Assembly: GCF_000981385.1 (NCBI RefSeq)
Contig: NZ_LATZ01000005.1
Span: forward strand, 62,001 to 126,000
From: Bacillus sp. SA1-12
Lineage (GTDB): Bacteria; Bacillota; Bacilli; Bacillales; Bacillaceae
Length of the DNA stretch: 64,000 nt
Reading direction: 5' to 3'
Position 1 is the stretch's first letter; each line of letters begins with the position of its first letter. Shown here one piece after another: positions 8,088-15,991 of the stretch. The notes under the pieces are model-generated. The model was given only the letters and a program-made list of their open reading frames with translations, searched no databases and was not told the origin of the DNA. The position numbers and the translations under genes were made by a program.

Positions 8088-8245
8088 AAGAATCACCCTT
8101 ATAATATGAGACGTATCACGCTTATACCGCCACGTCCTGTGGCTTTTACCCGGCGCGGGCAACAATCCTTCGTCGGACTTTACGGGCAGTCATTCCCCAC
8201 ATAACTTCTTACTTGTTAGAAGTGGGGTTTACTGCCCGTTAAGAT
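8088..8245. other. Palindrome-rich structured element between pspA and the DUF4247 gene
   Basis: About 155 bp of consecutive hairpins: GTAT/ATAC (8113-8127), GCCAC-GTCCT-GTGGC (8129-8143), CCCGGCGCGGG (8149-8159), then a long stem pairing ACGGGCAGT (8172-8180) with ACTGCCCGT (8231-8239) and an inner CCCCAC/GTGGGG stem. GC is higher than the neighbours and there is no ORF. It interrupts an otherwise tight operon (221-bp gap). It could be a remnant of an IS200/IS605-type end or guide-RNA scaffold, or another structured RNA; I cannot decide from one copy. Confidence 0.5.
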
Positions 8246-8282
8246 TGGGATCAATGGATTGTAAGAGAAAGAAGGTGAGTAC

Positions 8283-8891
8283 ATGAAAAAGTCGCTTCTT
8301 TTAGTTATGCTTTGTTTTGTTCTCTTGCTCTCAGCATGTGCAGTCGGACCTCAAGGGCCGACCGGCGGATCACTTTTTAAAGATGGCATTGCGGAATTTA
8401 TTGAAACAAATTATGTCCTTCAAGATGTGGTATCAAGCCAGCAAGGGTCTAATGAAATTTCTGAGATTTACCTGGCAGAAAACAAGTCGATCGATAAGGT
8501 TGCCGCTGACTTGCAAGCATATGAGAAGCCTCGCGAGGTCAGCGAAAAAAAGGATGATAAGCAGGTCCTCATCTATCAGGATTCATTTGTTATTTTAACG
8601 AAGAACCAGGATAACCCTGAGCATACATTAGTTGAAATTTCTACATACAACTTTGTTCGTAACAATTACAACCCTAGTTTTTTTAATGGTCTCTTTGCTT
8701 TTTGGCTATTAGATAGTGTGCTGGACGTTGACGATTGGAGAAAAAGACAGCAATCCAAATGCTACAAAAATAATGACGATTGTTATAGGGGCTATCAATC
8801 GTCTGGCGGCTGGTATAAATCTGGCGGGAATTCAACAGTCAGAGGCGGAACCTCCTCTGTTCGCGGCGGCGGACCAGGAACCGGAAAATAA
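8283..8891 (+). CDS. DUF4247 lipoprotein
   Basis: 202 aa secreted, lipid-anchored protein: signal peptide with lipobox LLSAC (Cys at about residue 19), then a DUF4247 region with conserved NYVLQDVVSSQQ and VAADLQAYEKPREVSE segments. The tail is low complexity, rich in Gly and Ser with repeated VRGG, after a Cys pair (KCYKNNDDCYRG). AGAAGGTGAG lies just before the ATG. Third gene of the PspA operon; function unknown, but family members recur beside DUF4178 and PspA. Confidence 0.8.
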   Translation: MKKSLLLVMLCFVLLLSACAVGPQGPTGGSLFKDGIAEFIETNYVLQDVVSSQQGSNEISEIYLAENKSIDKVAADLQAYEKPREVSEKKDDKQVLIYQDSFVILTKNQDNPEHTLVEISTYNFVRNNYNPSFFNGLFAFWLLDSVLDVDDWRKRQQSKCYKNNDDCYRGYQSSGGWYKSGGNSTVRGGTSSVRGGGPGTGK

Positions 8892-8910
8892 GAAGAAGGG
8901 ATGAAATGAG

Positions 8911-9306
8911 ATGGAGCCATTTATTTTAACGGCAATTTATTTTATTATCGCGATTGCGATCGTAATCGTTGGATTGGTCATTTTTGAAATGTTAACAAGG
9001 AAGTATAAAGACTGGGATGAAGTGTTAAACGGAAATCATGCAGTTTCTCTTTCAATCGGAGGTAAAATCGTTGGGATATGCATCATTCTCGCATTCTCCA
9101 TCTACCATAGTGCCAGTGTAATGGACACGATTATTTGGGGGGCTTTCGGTATCCTTCTGCAAATGGTTGCTTATTTGTTATTTGAGCTTTTTACAAGAAA
9201 ATTCTCAGTTGAGGACCAGTTAAAAAAGGGAAATATTTCTGTCGGAATTATCAGCATATGTGTATCGATCGGCCTGGCGTTCGTGATCGGTGCATCCATT
9301 ACATAA
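8911..9306 (+). CDS. DUF350 membrane protein (YjfL-like)
   Basis: 131 aa with four hydrophobic segments arranged as two repeats: each half has a helix then an amphipathic FEMLTRKYKDWDEVLNGN or FELFTRKFSVEDQLKKGN motif. That duplication is the DUF350/YjfL hallmark. Biochemical role unknown; it neighbours spermidine-synthase-like and PspA genes in many bacteria. It starts 19 nt after the DUF4247 gene. Confidence 0.85.
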   Translation: MEPFILTAIYFIIAIAIVIVGLVIFEMLTRKYKDWDEVLNGNHAVSLSIGGKIVGICIILAFSIYHSASVMDTIIWGAFGILLQMVAYLLFELFTRKFSVEDQLKKGNISVGIISICVSIGLAFVIGASIT

Positions 9307-9325
9307 GAATGGAGTCGACCATTTC

Positions 9326-10876
9326 GTGATCGAAGATTCTATGAAAAAAAGCAAAGCGATTTACTGGGCATCAGGGATCGTATCTGTATGCGGCATTATC
9401 TTTGAGGTATTATTCGGGGCTGCGGGATCCTATCTGCTTGGTGACGGGGTCAAACAATATACTCTCACTATCTCTCTTTTCCTTACCGGAATGGGCATCG
9501 GCGCATCAATCAGTGAAAAAGTGACAAAGAAATTGATTCTTTCATTTGTTTGGATTGAATATTTAATCGGCATCATTGCCGGCTTCTCGACCTTTTTGCT
9601 CTTTGGTGTTTCAGCTTTTTTAAGTTCTGGTATGGATGCCTTCTTTCTATACGCAATTACGTTAATTGTCGGGGCGTTAACAGGAGTGGAGCTGCCCATT
9701 TTAATCAGAAAAGCAAATGAAATTGGCGTTACGGTGAAAAAAAGCACGGCGAAAGTACTGTTTTCAGATTATGCCGGGGGCTTAATTGGCGGTCTGCTGT
9801 TCGTCTACCTGCTCAGACCAGAATTCGGTCTTGTGAAAACAGCATTTTTAGTGGCAATGATCAATGTTGGCATAGCGATTTGGGTTCTGTTTTATTTTAA
9901 AAACGAAATCAAAGGATTCAAACGCCATTTTTCTGCCGGGATGGCAATTTTCATCTTGCTGACAGCTGGCGTGCTGTTTGGAGAGGAAACTGCGTTTTCC
10001 TTTGAACAAAAACTATACCGGGATCCCATTATTTATACCGAACGCAGCGAGTACCAGCAAATTATTCTAACCAAGGAGCAAGGCGATTTGCGTTTATTTC
10101 TTGATGGCCAGCTGCAGTTTAGTTCAAGTGATGAATATCGCTACCATGAAACACTGGTCCACCCTGCAATGACAACTGCAGAATCAAAGAAAAACATCCT
10201 CATTCTCGGTGGGGGCGACGGATTGGCTCTTAGGGAATTGCAAAAATATGAGGAAGTCGAATCCATGACACTCGTTGACCTTGATCCAAAGGTTGTGGAA
10301 CTCGGAAAAAACAACCGGGACATTGCATCCCTCAATGAACATGCCTTTGAGGACAAGCGGGTACACGTCAAAAATGAGGATGCCTTTCAATTTCTTAAAA
10401 ATAATCCGGGCTTTTATGATGTGTTACTCGTCGATCTGCCTGACCCAAATAATGAATCGCTTAGTAAGCTGTATACCCTTGAATTTTATCAGCTGCTAAG
10501 GAATCATTTAACACCAGGCGGCTCAATCATGATCCAAGCAACAAGCCCGACCTTTGCAACTGAGGTATACTGGTCAATTAACCAAACCGTCCAAGCAGCC
10601 AACCTGAAAACCGCCAACCTGCACGTCGATGTTCCAAGCTTCGGCGACTGGGGCTTTATTTTAGCAAAAAGAGAAGCAGTCAACCTAGACGAAGCAGTCA
10701 TTGGCGTCGAAACCAAATTCCTTACGACAGAAGGACTCAAGGGACTGACCACATTCGGCAAGGATATTGACCAAGAAATCACAGACGAAAAAGGCAACAC
10801 CGTTCCTATCGAAACAAATACACTAACCCGCCCGACAATTATTGAGAAATATGAGAAGGCGTGGAGGAATTATTAG
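9326..10876 (+). CDS. Membrane-anchored spermidine-synthase-like protein (SpeE fold with N-terminal transporter-like domain)
   Basis: About 516 aa. Residues 10-200 hold about seven membrane helices. The C-terminal half is a SAM/dcSAM-binding Rossmann domain with ILGGGDGLALRELQKY, then TLVDLDPKVVELG, then LLVDLPDPNNESLSKLYT, the polyamine aminopropyltransferase pattern. The start is uncertain: GTG 9326 (GGAG 11 nt upstream) or ATG 9341 look better than GTG 9290, which overlaps the DUF350 gene. Last gene of the sigma-W-type operon, before a strong terminator. Its product may be a polyamine or a modified head group; the family's true substrate in this context is not established. Confidence 0.85.
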   Translation: MIEDSMKKSKAIYWASGIVSVCGIIFEVLFGAAGSYLLGDGVKQYTLTISLFLTGMGIGASISEKVTKKLILSFVWIEYLIGIIAGFSTFLLFGVSAFLSSGMDAFFLYAITLIVGALTGVELPILIRKANEIGVTVKKSTAKVLFSDYAGGLIGGLLFVYLLRPEFGLVKTAFLVAMINVGIAIWVLFYFKNEIKGFKRHFSAGMAIFILLTAGVLFGEETAFSFEQKLYRDPIIYTERSEYQQIILTKEQGDLRLFLDGQLQFSSSDEYRYHETLVHPAMTTAESKKNILILGGGDGLALRELQKYEEVESMTLVDLDPKVVELGKNNRDIASLNEHAFEDKRVHVKNEDAFQFLKNNPGFYDVLLVDLPDPNNESLSKLYTLEFYQLLRNHLTPGGSIMIQATSPTFATEVYWSINQTVQAANLKTANLHVDVPSFGDWGFILAKREAVNLDEAVIGVETKFLTTEGLKGLTTFGKDIDQEITDEKGNTVPIETNTLTRPTIIEKYEKAWRNY

Positions 10877-10947
10877 CGAATGGATTTTAGAAAGCCATAC
10901 ACATGCAATGATAGGTACTGTTTTATAGTTCATATCAATAAATTGAC

Positions 10948-10989
10948 ATTAGAAAATGACGTGTGGACTATCACACGTCATTTTCTAAT
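10948..10989 (+). terminator. Terminator of the PspA operon
   Basis: Perfect 18-bp stem (10948-10965 with 10972-10989) around a 6-nt loop, 72 nt after the last stop codon. Stem ends are A/T-rich, so it can end transcription from either side. Confidence 0.75.
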
Positions 10990-11060
10990 GTTATTAAATT
11001 TAAGCTTTGAACTGCCATTAAGTTACGTCTATGACGATGGACAGATATTTTTAATTTATT

Positions 11061-11511
11061 GAGTGTTTTTGACTTGAGAGCCTGATCACGGACACTTTTC
11101 TTCAATTTATTGTGTGTTTTGGCCTTGAGGAGCCTCATCAGGGACTCTTTTCACCAATTCATTGAGTGTTTTAGCCTTGAGAAGCCTGATCACGGACACT
11201 TTCTTTCATTTCATCGAGTGTTTTGGCCTTGAGGAGCCTCATCAGGGACACTTTCTTTCCATTCACTACGTCTTTTGTCCTTGAGGAGCCTCATCAGGGA
11301 CACTTTCTTTCCATTCACTACGTCTTTTGTCCTTGAGGAGCCTGATCACGGACACTTTCTTTCATTTCAGGAGTGTTTTGGACTTGAGGAGCCCGATCAA
11401 AGACACTTTCCTTCCATTCACTACGTCTTTTGTCCTTGAGAAGCCCGATCAGAGACACTTTTCTTCATTTCACCGGGTGTTTTAGCTTAGAGCAGCACTA
11501 ATCAAGGACCC
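11061..11511. repeat. 52-nt degenerate tandem repeat, locus A (about nine units)
   Basis: Unit starts at about 11061, 11112, 11164, 11216, 11268, 11320, 11371, 11423 and 11475, a period of 51-52 nt. Each unit reads roughly GAGTGTTTTGGCCTTGA, GGAGCCTGATCACGGACACT, then a pyrimidine-rich stretch with CATTTCA. Units vary by about 5-20 percent, and AGTGT and ACACT form a dyad inside each. No ORF runs through them. The gap 10877-11618 also holds the terminator at 10948 and nothing else I recognise. Related units occur at 33586, 55384 and 59390. Confidence 0.85.
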
Positions 11512-11618
11512 ACTCCCCACAGCCAATAAACGCATCATGCTATTATTTTAGAACTCGTGGATCAACTGAACTGATTGCTAGACTTAAAAGGATTTTCACA
11601 TCAGGATTGGCTCTTCAA

Positions 11619-12203
11619 TTATACTTCAAGATATTTTGATAGATGAGTAACTTGGTTGTAATCTTTGATCTTCCACTTTTCCTCCTGGAAAGAAATATTA
11701 CTAATACATGCATTGATAAGTCTTGTTTTCGCCGAACTTATTTCTCCATTTGATAGAGAATCTAGAATCATATTGATCACGACTCCGTGGGCTACTAATA
11801 GGACTTTTTTATCCTTGTATGCTTCATTTATTTTCTGGATCCCTGCCATTACGCGTGCCGTTATGGACAAATCACTTTCTTCATCTGGATAATTTCCATC
11901 TGGGTATGCCGCTACCCTTTCCTGTAACGTCAATCCTTCCACTTTTCCAAAGCCCTTTTCAACAAACTCTTCCATTTCTATTAAGGGAATATCGATTTTT
12001 CTTTGAATGATCTCAGCTGTTTGCTTTGCTCGCTTCAGCGGGCTTGTGACAATCACATCCCACTGAAAATCCTTTACAAACTCAGCACATTCCTCAGCCT
12101 GAAAAATACCTGTCTCATTTAAAGGAATATCTGTCCTGCCTTGCAGCTTTCCGATCGCATTCCAATCTGTTTCTCCATGTCTGATAATACATATTGAAGT
12201 CAA
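11619..12203 (-). CDS. Histidine phosphatase family protein
   Basis: 194 aa member of the phosphoglycerate-mutase-like branch that uses a phosphohistidine. Catalytic motif IIRHGETDWN at residues 6-15, second-His motif LLVAHGVVINM near residue 137, and arginine-bearing SPLKRAKQTAE between. TTG start at 12203 preceded by AGGGGGAGG with 4-5 nt spacing. Family members include broad phosphatases (PhoE/YhfR-like), GpmB-like and cobalamin enzymes, so no substrate can be assigned. It is 64 nt downstream of the sensor kinase gene and on the same strand. Confidence 0.88.
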   Translation of the reverse strand: MTSICIIRHGETDWNAIGKLQGRTDIPLNETGIFQAEECAEFVKDFQWDVIVTSPLKRAKQTAEIIQRKIDIPLIEMEEFVEKGFGKVEGLTLQERVAAYPDGNYPDEESDLSITARVMAGIQKINEAYKDKKVLLVAHGVVINMILDSLSNGEISSAKTRLINACISNISFQEEKWKIKDYNQVTHLSKYLEV

Positions 12204-12267
12204 TTTTCCTCCCCCTCTCTAATGATTTGCGGATATTTCTTAGCCGGGGATGGTCCCCTTTTTTGCA

Positions 12268-13710
12268 TTAAAAATCACTAAAGACAAACTGCGGCAAGGT
12301 TATTTGAAAATGTGTTCCTTCAGGACAACTTTCAACAACCTTTATTTCTCCGCGATGTTCAAAAATAATTTTTTTTACATATGGAAGTCCTAAGCCCACT
12401 CCTCCATCTTTGTAGGAGGTGAAAGGGTCAAAGATGGTATCCAGGTTTTCGAATGGGATTCCTTGACCAGTATCTAAAACATCGATAACGATTTTATCAG
12501 CTTCGATGTTCGTTCTGATCGTTATCTTTCGGTTTGTTCGTTCAGCCGGAATAGCTTCTGTGCTATTTTTAATGAGGTTTACAAATACTTGTTTCATATT
12601 GGTTTCATTTAAATAGGCCTTTATGGTTTTATATTTCCTTTCGAAAAGGACATTCACTGAGTGATCTGTTGTCAGTTCAGCGGTTAATTTGATCGCTTGA
12701 TCAATCGTCTCATTCAGGTCGGCAAATTTGTATTCAATCGATTTATGCTCAATATATTTCGTGTAATTAACCGTTAAATCATCTATTTGTTTTGCTGCGG
12801 TTTGAATCATTTCATTCATTTTTTTCCCTTGTGAGGGCAAGGATGTTAGTTCACTCAACAGCTTTGAATATCCTTTAATAATCACTAGTGAATTCTTTAC
12901 CTCATGAACTAAACTGCCGGTCAAATTTCCTGTATAGTCTAATTTTTTTTGCCGTTCAAGTAAGCGATTATAGTTGACGGTCATCACCGTATTCATTTTA
13001 ACAAATGAAAAAATAATAATGACAGAGAAAATAATGATGCCCAAACTACTAAATAACGCGCCACTGACGGGAATAAAGTTTAATAACCCTGTTGCAAATA
13101 AGAAAAAAGAACAAAAGAAAAAGGTAGCAATAAACTCTCTAAAAAATTTATTCTGAAAACTTTTCGAAATGAAAAATGAAACAACGAAAAAAAGAATAAA
13201 GCTGACAATATGGATAATATACAAAAATTGCAGCGGCCCGTATTCCGGGAAATATAAATAAGTATTCGAGTTTACGACCTTTATGACTTGCAAACCGCTG
13301 ATGCCAAGCTTCGTCATATTGATGCCATAGACCACCGCACTCCAAACTAATAAACAAATTAATACATACCTATTATAGATCCAGTAAAGCAAACGATTGA
13401 CTACCTTACTCTTAGGATAGGTGGAATGCTTTTTTACAATAATATAGGATACATAGTAAACTAAAGGCACCAAAAAGGTCGGTCCCGCTCTAAACACTCT
13501 AAATAACCATAAAATCAATTCCTCAGAAAAGGTATCCTGTAAATAGAGAACCGCAATATCTAATTGCCAAAAACTAACGGAAACCATATAAAGCAGTAAA
13601 GGAACGGCCAATTCAGAGCCTCTATATAGCTTTAAAACAGAAATCGCTAAAACGATCGGAATAATCCCGATAATAGCGATTAAAAATGCAATGATCACTC
13701 TATCACCCAC
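12268..13710 (-). CDS. Membrane sensor histidine kinase
   Basis: 480 aa. The first about 235 residues are six to eight hydrophobic helices with no large outside loop, suggesting intramembrane or lipid/redox sensing. A short linker follows, then the dimerisation/phosphoacceptor helix GSLVHEVKNSLVIIKGY (His about 269). The ATPase domain shows N box VFVNLIKNSTEAI, G1 DVLDTGQGIPF and G2 GVGLGLPYVKKI. GTG at 13710 overlaps the stop of the ketoacyl synthase by 8 nt, so the two are translationally coupled. No response regulator is adjacent, as is common for sporulation (Kin) kinases; a Spo0E-like phosphatase gene lies just upstream. Confidence 0.88.
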   Translation of the reverse strand: MGDRVIIAFLIAIIGIIPIVLAISVLKLYRGSELAVPLLLYMVSVSFWQLDIAVLYLQDTFSEELILWLFRVFRAGPTFLVPLVYYVSYIIVKKHSTYPKSKVVNRLLYWIYNRYVLICLLVWSAVVYGINMTKLGISGLQVIKVVNSNTYLYFPEYGPLQFLYIIHIVSFILFFVVSFFISKSFQNKFFREFIATFFFCSFFLFATGLLNFIPVSGALFSSLGIIIFSVIIIFSFVKMNTVMTVNYNRLLERQKKLDYTGNLTGSLVHEVKNSLVIIKGYSKLLSELTSLPSQGKKMNEMIQTAAKQIDDLTVNYTKYIEHKSIEYKFADLNETIDQAIKLTAELTTDHSVNVLFERKYKTIKAYLNETNMKQVFVNLIKNSTEAIPAERTNRKITIRTNIEADKIVIDVLDTGQGIPFENLDTIFDPFTSYKDGGVGLGLPYVKKIIFEHRGEIKVVESCPEGTHFQITLPQFVFSDF

Positions 13711-14911
13711 TGTAGTTATATCTTTTTACATACGCACAAGCATTATTGCCTCCATGACCATGATTGGTAATGGCTACCTCGTTAACCTCCTGATACAGCG
13801 GTTCGGTGACAATATTCATTGCTTCAAAGCCATCTTTTTGGGTACGAATCGTTGGAGGGATAAATCCTTGAGTTATACTTATGAAGGAGGAAATAACCTG
13901 CAACACACCAGTAGCACCATAAGGATTTCCAATCATACTTTTTATCGATGAATACGGGACACAATGATCAAATAATTCTTTCGAAGCCAATTCCTCGATC
14001 CGATCATTTACCTTCCAGCCTAATGCCTGGCTATTGACGTAATCCGGCTTTCTCCCATTTGTTACTTCCTTTAATGCATGTATCATTTGAGTTCCTGTTT
14101 TATCAATGGAATAAAGAAAAACACCATCATTATTTGAAACAACCTGTTCGATCTCGCCTATGATTTTCACATTTCGTTTTAATGCGTCCGCTTCTCTTTC
14201 CAGTATTAAAAATCCTGCCCCTTCGGAGATCGCAAAGCCCTTGCTCTTTTCGCTAAATGGGACAGCTCCATCATCTAATCCTTGATTAATCGTGATCGAT
14301 TTTGTTTTAGCAAATCCGTATGCAGCTATTTCATTTAGCACACTATCAGAACCACCAACTACCGCTGCATCGATCATCCCGCTCTTTAAATAAACAATCG
14401 CATCCTGTATTGCTTCCAAGCTGGACGTACAACCAGTGGTGATCGTTTTCGTGATTCCTTTTATCCCTAAATAGTGACCAATCGCGGAGGTAATGCTGTG
14501 ATAATTAGCAAAATGAGAAAACGTAACAGGTACATTTCGTAGATTTCCATTGTTTATTTCGATAATGGACCCACCAAATATATTATCACCAATTGCCCCT
14601 ACTGAAACTCCTACAAAAAGTCCAACTTTTAGATCGGATAGATGGGACAGCTTTGCATGCTTTACTGCTTCCATTCCCGCAGCCATTCCCAAAAGAGTCA
14701 CTCTTGGAAACCGTTTAAAACGGGTATCTGACTCATATTCTTCTAAACCCTCTTCAATACGGCCAATAATCATTGCGTCCCCATTAGGCAAGAGGTTTGT
14801 AACAACGTCTAAACAGCATGTCCCCTTTTTCAAATGATGAGTAAACTGTACAATATTCGCTGATTTCGGCGCTTTAACCCCATAACCAGTGACAACTATT
14901 TTATCTTTCAA
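13703..14911 (-). CDS. Atypical beta-ketoacyl synthase (FabF fold, catalytic His residues replaced)
   Basis: Thiolase-fold protein of the FabF type. TTG at 14911 (402 aa) is preferred: AAAGGGTGG lies 5 nt upstream and the next residues KDKIVVTGYGVK are the family N-terminus. A longer frame from 14989 lacks a ribosome site. The active Cys is kept (TTGCTSSLEA, Cys161), as is Lys in SSIKSMIGN. The two His residues that drive decarboxylation in FabF are replaced: YVNAHGTS becomes YVNSQALG (Gln295), and KSMTGH becomes KSMIGN (Asn329). Glycine-rich end NHGHGGNNACAYV. It should acylate but may not condense normally. Coupled to the sensor kinase; no ACP or reductase is near. Confidence 0.8.
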   Translation of the reverse strand: MKDKIVVTGYGVKAPKSANIVQFTHHLKKGTCCLDVVTNLLPNGDAMIIGRIEEGLEEYESDTRFKRFPRVTLLGMAAGMEAVKHAKLSHLSDLKVGLFVGVSVGAIGDNIFGGSIIEINNGNLRNVPVTFSHFANYHSITSAIGHYLGIKGITKTITTGCTSSLEAIQDAIVYLKSGMIDAAVVGGSDSVLNEIAAYGFAKTKSITINQGLDDGAVPFSEKSKGFAISEGAGFLILEREADALKRNVKIIGEIEQVVSNNDGVFLYSIDKTGTQMIHALKEVTNGRKPDYVNSQALGWKVNDRIEELASKELFDHCVPYSSIKSMIGNPYGATGVLQVISSFISITQGFIPPTIRTQKDGFEAMNIVTEPLYQEVNEVAITNHGHGGNNACAYVKRYNYSG

Positions 14912-15045
14912 GCCGACCACCCTTTTACCCGCAATACCACTAGAATTTGTATAAGCTATTGAAGATAAATCTTCGGAATAAGAATTCATCTATGAAATCA
15001 TAGGATATTTTCGAAAACGCTCTATTAGAAAAGAATCTATTCATC

Positions 15046-15216
15046 TTACTTATTCGCTAGTCTTCGCATCTGTTTTTGATAGATTAAAATTTTTTGGTCC
15101 AGCTGCTGGCTAACCTTTAACACTTCACCCTCAGAATAGCTATCTCTATCTTTTCCGATTCGATATAGATGCTCCTGTAAACATCGAATTTCCTTTTGCA
15201 ACTGAAAAAGGTTCAT
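15046..15216 (-). CDS. Spo0E-like aspartyl-phosphate phosphatase family protein
   Basis: 56 aa from the ATG at 15216 (GGGGTG 4 nt upstream). Two short helices with the family signature SQQLDQKILIYQK; the Ser and Asp of the S-x-x-x-D core are present. Spo0E-type proteins remove phosphate from Spo0A-P and so delay sporulation. Lies upstream of the ketoacyl synthase and sensor kinase genes on the same strand, with about 56-130 nt between, so a link to phosphorelay control is plausible but inferred. Confidence 0.8.
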   Translation of the reverse strand: MNLFQLQKEIRCLQEHLYRIGKDRDSYSEGEVLKVSQQLDQKILIYQKQMRRLANK

Positions 15217-15338
15217 GACACACCCCATTATAGCAAGTAATTATTAAATTATACCATCAACCGGCCGGTATTTTACTATTTTTTACATTTTATATGTACC
15301 TAATATAAAACAGTAACACTAGTGCTAGTTCATTCCAT

Positions 15339-15363
15339 AAAAAAAGCATCCGTAAAGGATGCT
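15339..15363 (-). terminator. Terminator after the CotD-like gene
   Basis: Minus strand: stem AGCATCC/GGATGCT with a 5-nt loop, followed by seven T. Confidence 0.8.
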
Positions 15364-15386
15364 CAAGCGTAAGGCATTATAGTAGT

Positions 15387-15755
15387 TTAGTAATATTTTT
15401 TCTTCTTTTTATTTTTATTTAAAGGTTTGCATTGTGGATATTCCATATCATCTCCACAATTTAATTCCTCAACTACTCTTTCATTTAAAAACTCTTCATT
15501 TACTGGGAAGAAGTGTTCGATTCTAATCGCTTCTCTATCAATATTTAAAATATTTGTTGGGTGAATATGTCTTACTACTTGCGGGCGAATAATCGTCTTA
15601 ACGATATTTTGAACTGGATCAACGATTTCTTTAACCTGTGCAGGTCGAACTACAATTTTATTAACGGCGTCATTAGCTTGTGCAGGTCGCATTCCAATTT
15701 TATTACATGCATCATTAAAGACTTTCTTTTTCTTTTTTCTAAATGAACGTCCCAT
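15387..15755 (-). CDS. CotD-like inner spore coat protein
   Basis: 122 aa, very basic ends (FRKKKKKVF at the start, NKNKKKKKYY at the end). The middle holds PQVVRHIHPTNILNIDREAI and HFFPVNEE, which match the CotD family pattern of PQ-V-HP-then-HFxP. Two imperfect NKIxxRPAQ repeats precede it. ATG at 15755 with AAGGGGA 7-8 nt upstream; the ATG six codons earlier overlaps that site. A sigma-K-like promoter lies 32 nt upstream, matching mother-cell expression of coat genes. No catalytic role expected. Confidence 0.8.
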   Translation of the reverse strand: MGRSFRKKKKKVFNDACNKIGMRPAQANDAVNKIVVRPAQVKEIVDPVQNIVKTIIRPQVVRHIHPTNILNIDREAIRIEHFFPVNEEFLNERVVEELNCGDDMEYPQCKPLNKNKKKKKYY

Positions 15756-15786
15756 GAAATTGTCCCCTTTCATATGCCTTACACTA

Positions 15787-15813
15787 TAAGTTATGTAAAA
15801 ATTGATAGATTGT
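15787..15813 (-). promoter_or_regulatory. Sigma-K-like promoter of the CotD-like gene
   Basis: On the minus strand an AC (15813-15812), 16 nt, then CATAACTTA (15795-15787), fitting the sigma-K form AC-N16-CATAnnnTA. The position and the coat-protein gene downstream support it. The rest of the gap to 15991 shows nothing else I recognise. Confidence 0.55.
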
Positions 15814-15991
15814 TTTAGTTTAAAAAACTAAAATAGCAAAAATATACTATTTGATTAATAGAATATGGAATGAATTCATCAGTTCTCTCAAACAGTCACT
15901 CTCTAAATTTCATTTTTAAGTAGACACATATTTAATCATTTAATGGAATAACATGACAATGATATCAATAACTAACCACAGGGGTGGGAGG

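Noticed and set aside
10880..11062. 60-codon plus-strand ORF after the spermidine-synthase-like gene
   Set aside because: It runs through a perfect 18-bp terminator stem and has no ribosome site.
11061..11511. Possible CRISPR array at the 52-nt repeats
   Set aside because: Repeats are adjacent with no unique spacers, every position varies a little, and there is no cas gene. The same holds for the other three 52-nt loci.
12243..12268. GGGGA/TCCCC hairpin between kinase and histidine phosphatase genes as a terminator
   Set aside because: The T run follows on the plus strand, whereas both genes are on the minus strand.
14912..14989. 26-residue N-terminal extension of the ketoacyl synthase
   Set aside because: No ribosome site before ATG 14989, while TTG 14911 has AAAGGGTGG and gives the standard family N-terminus.
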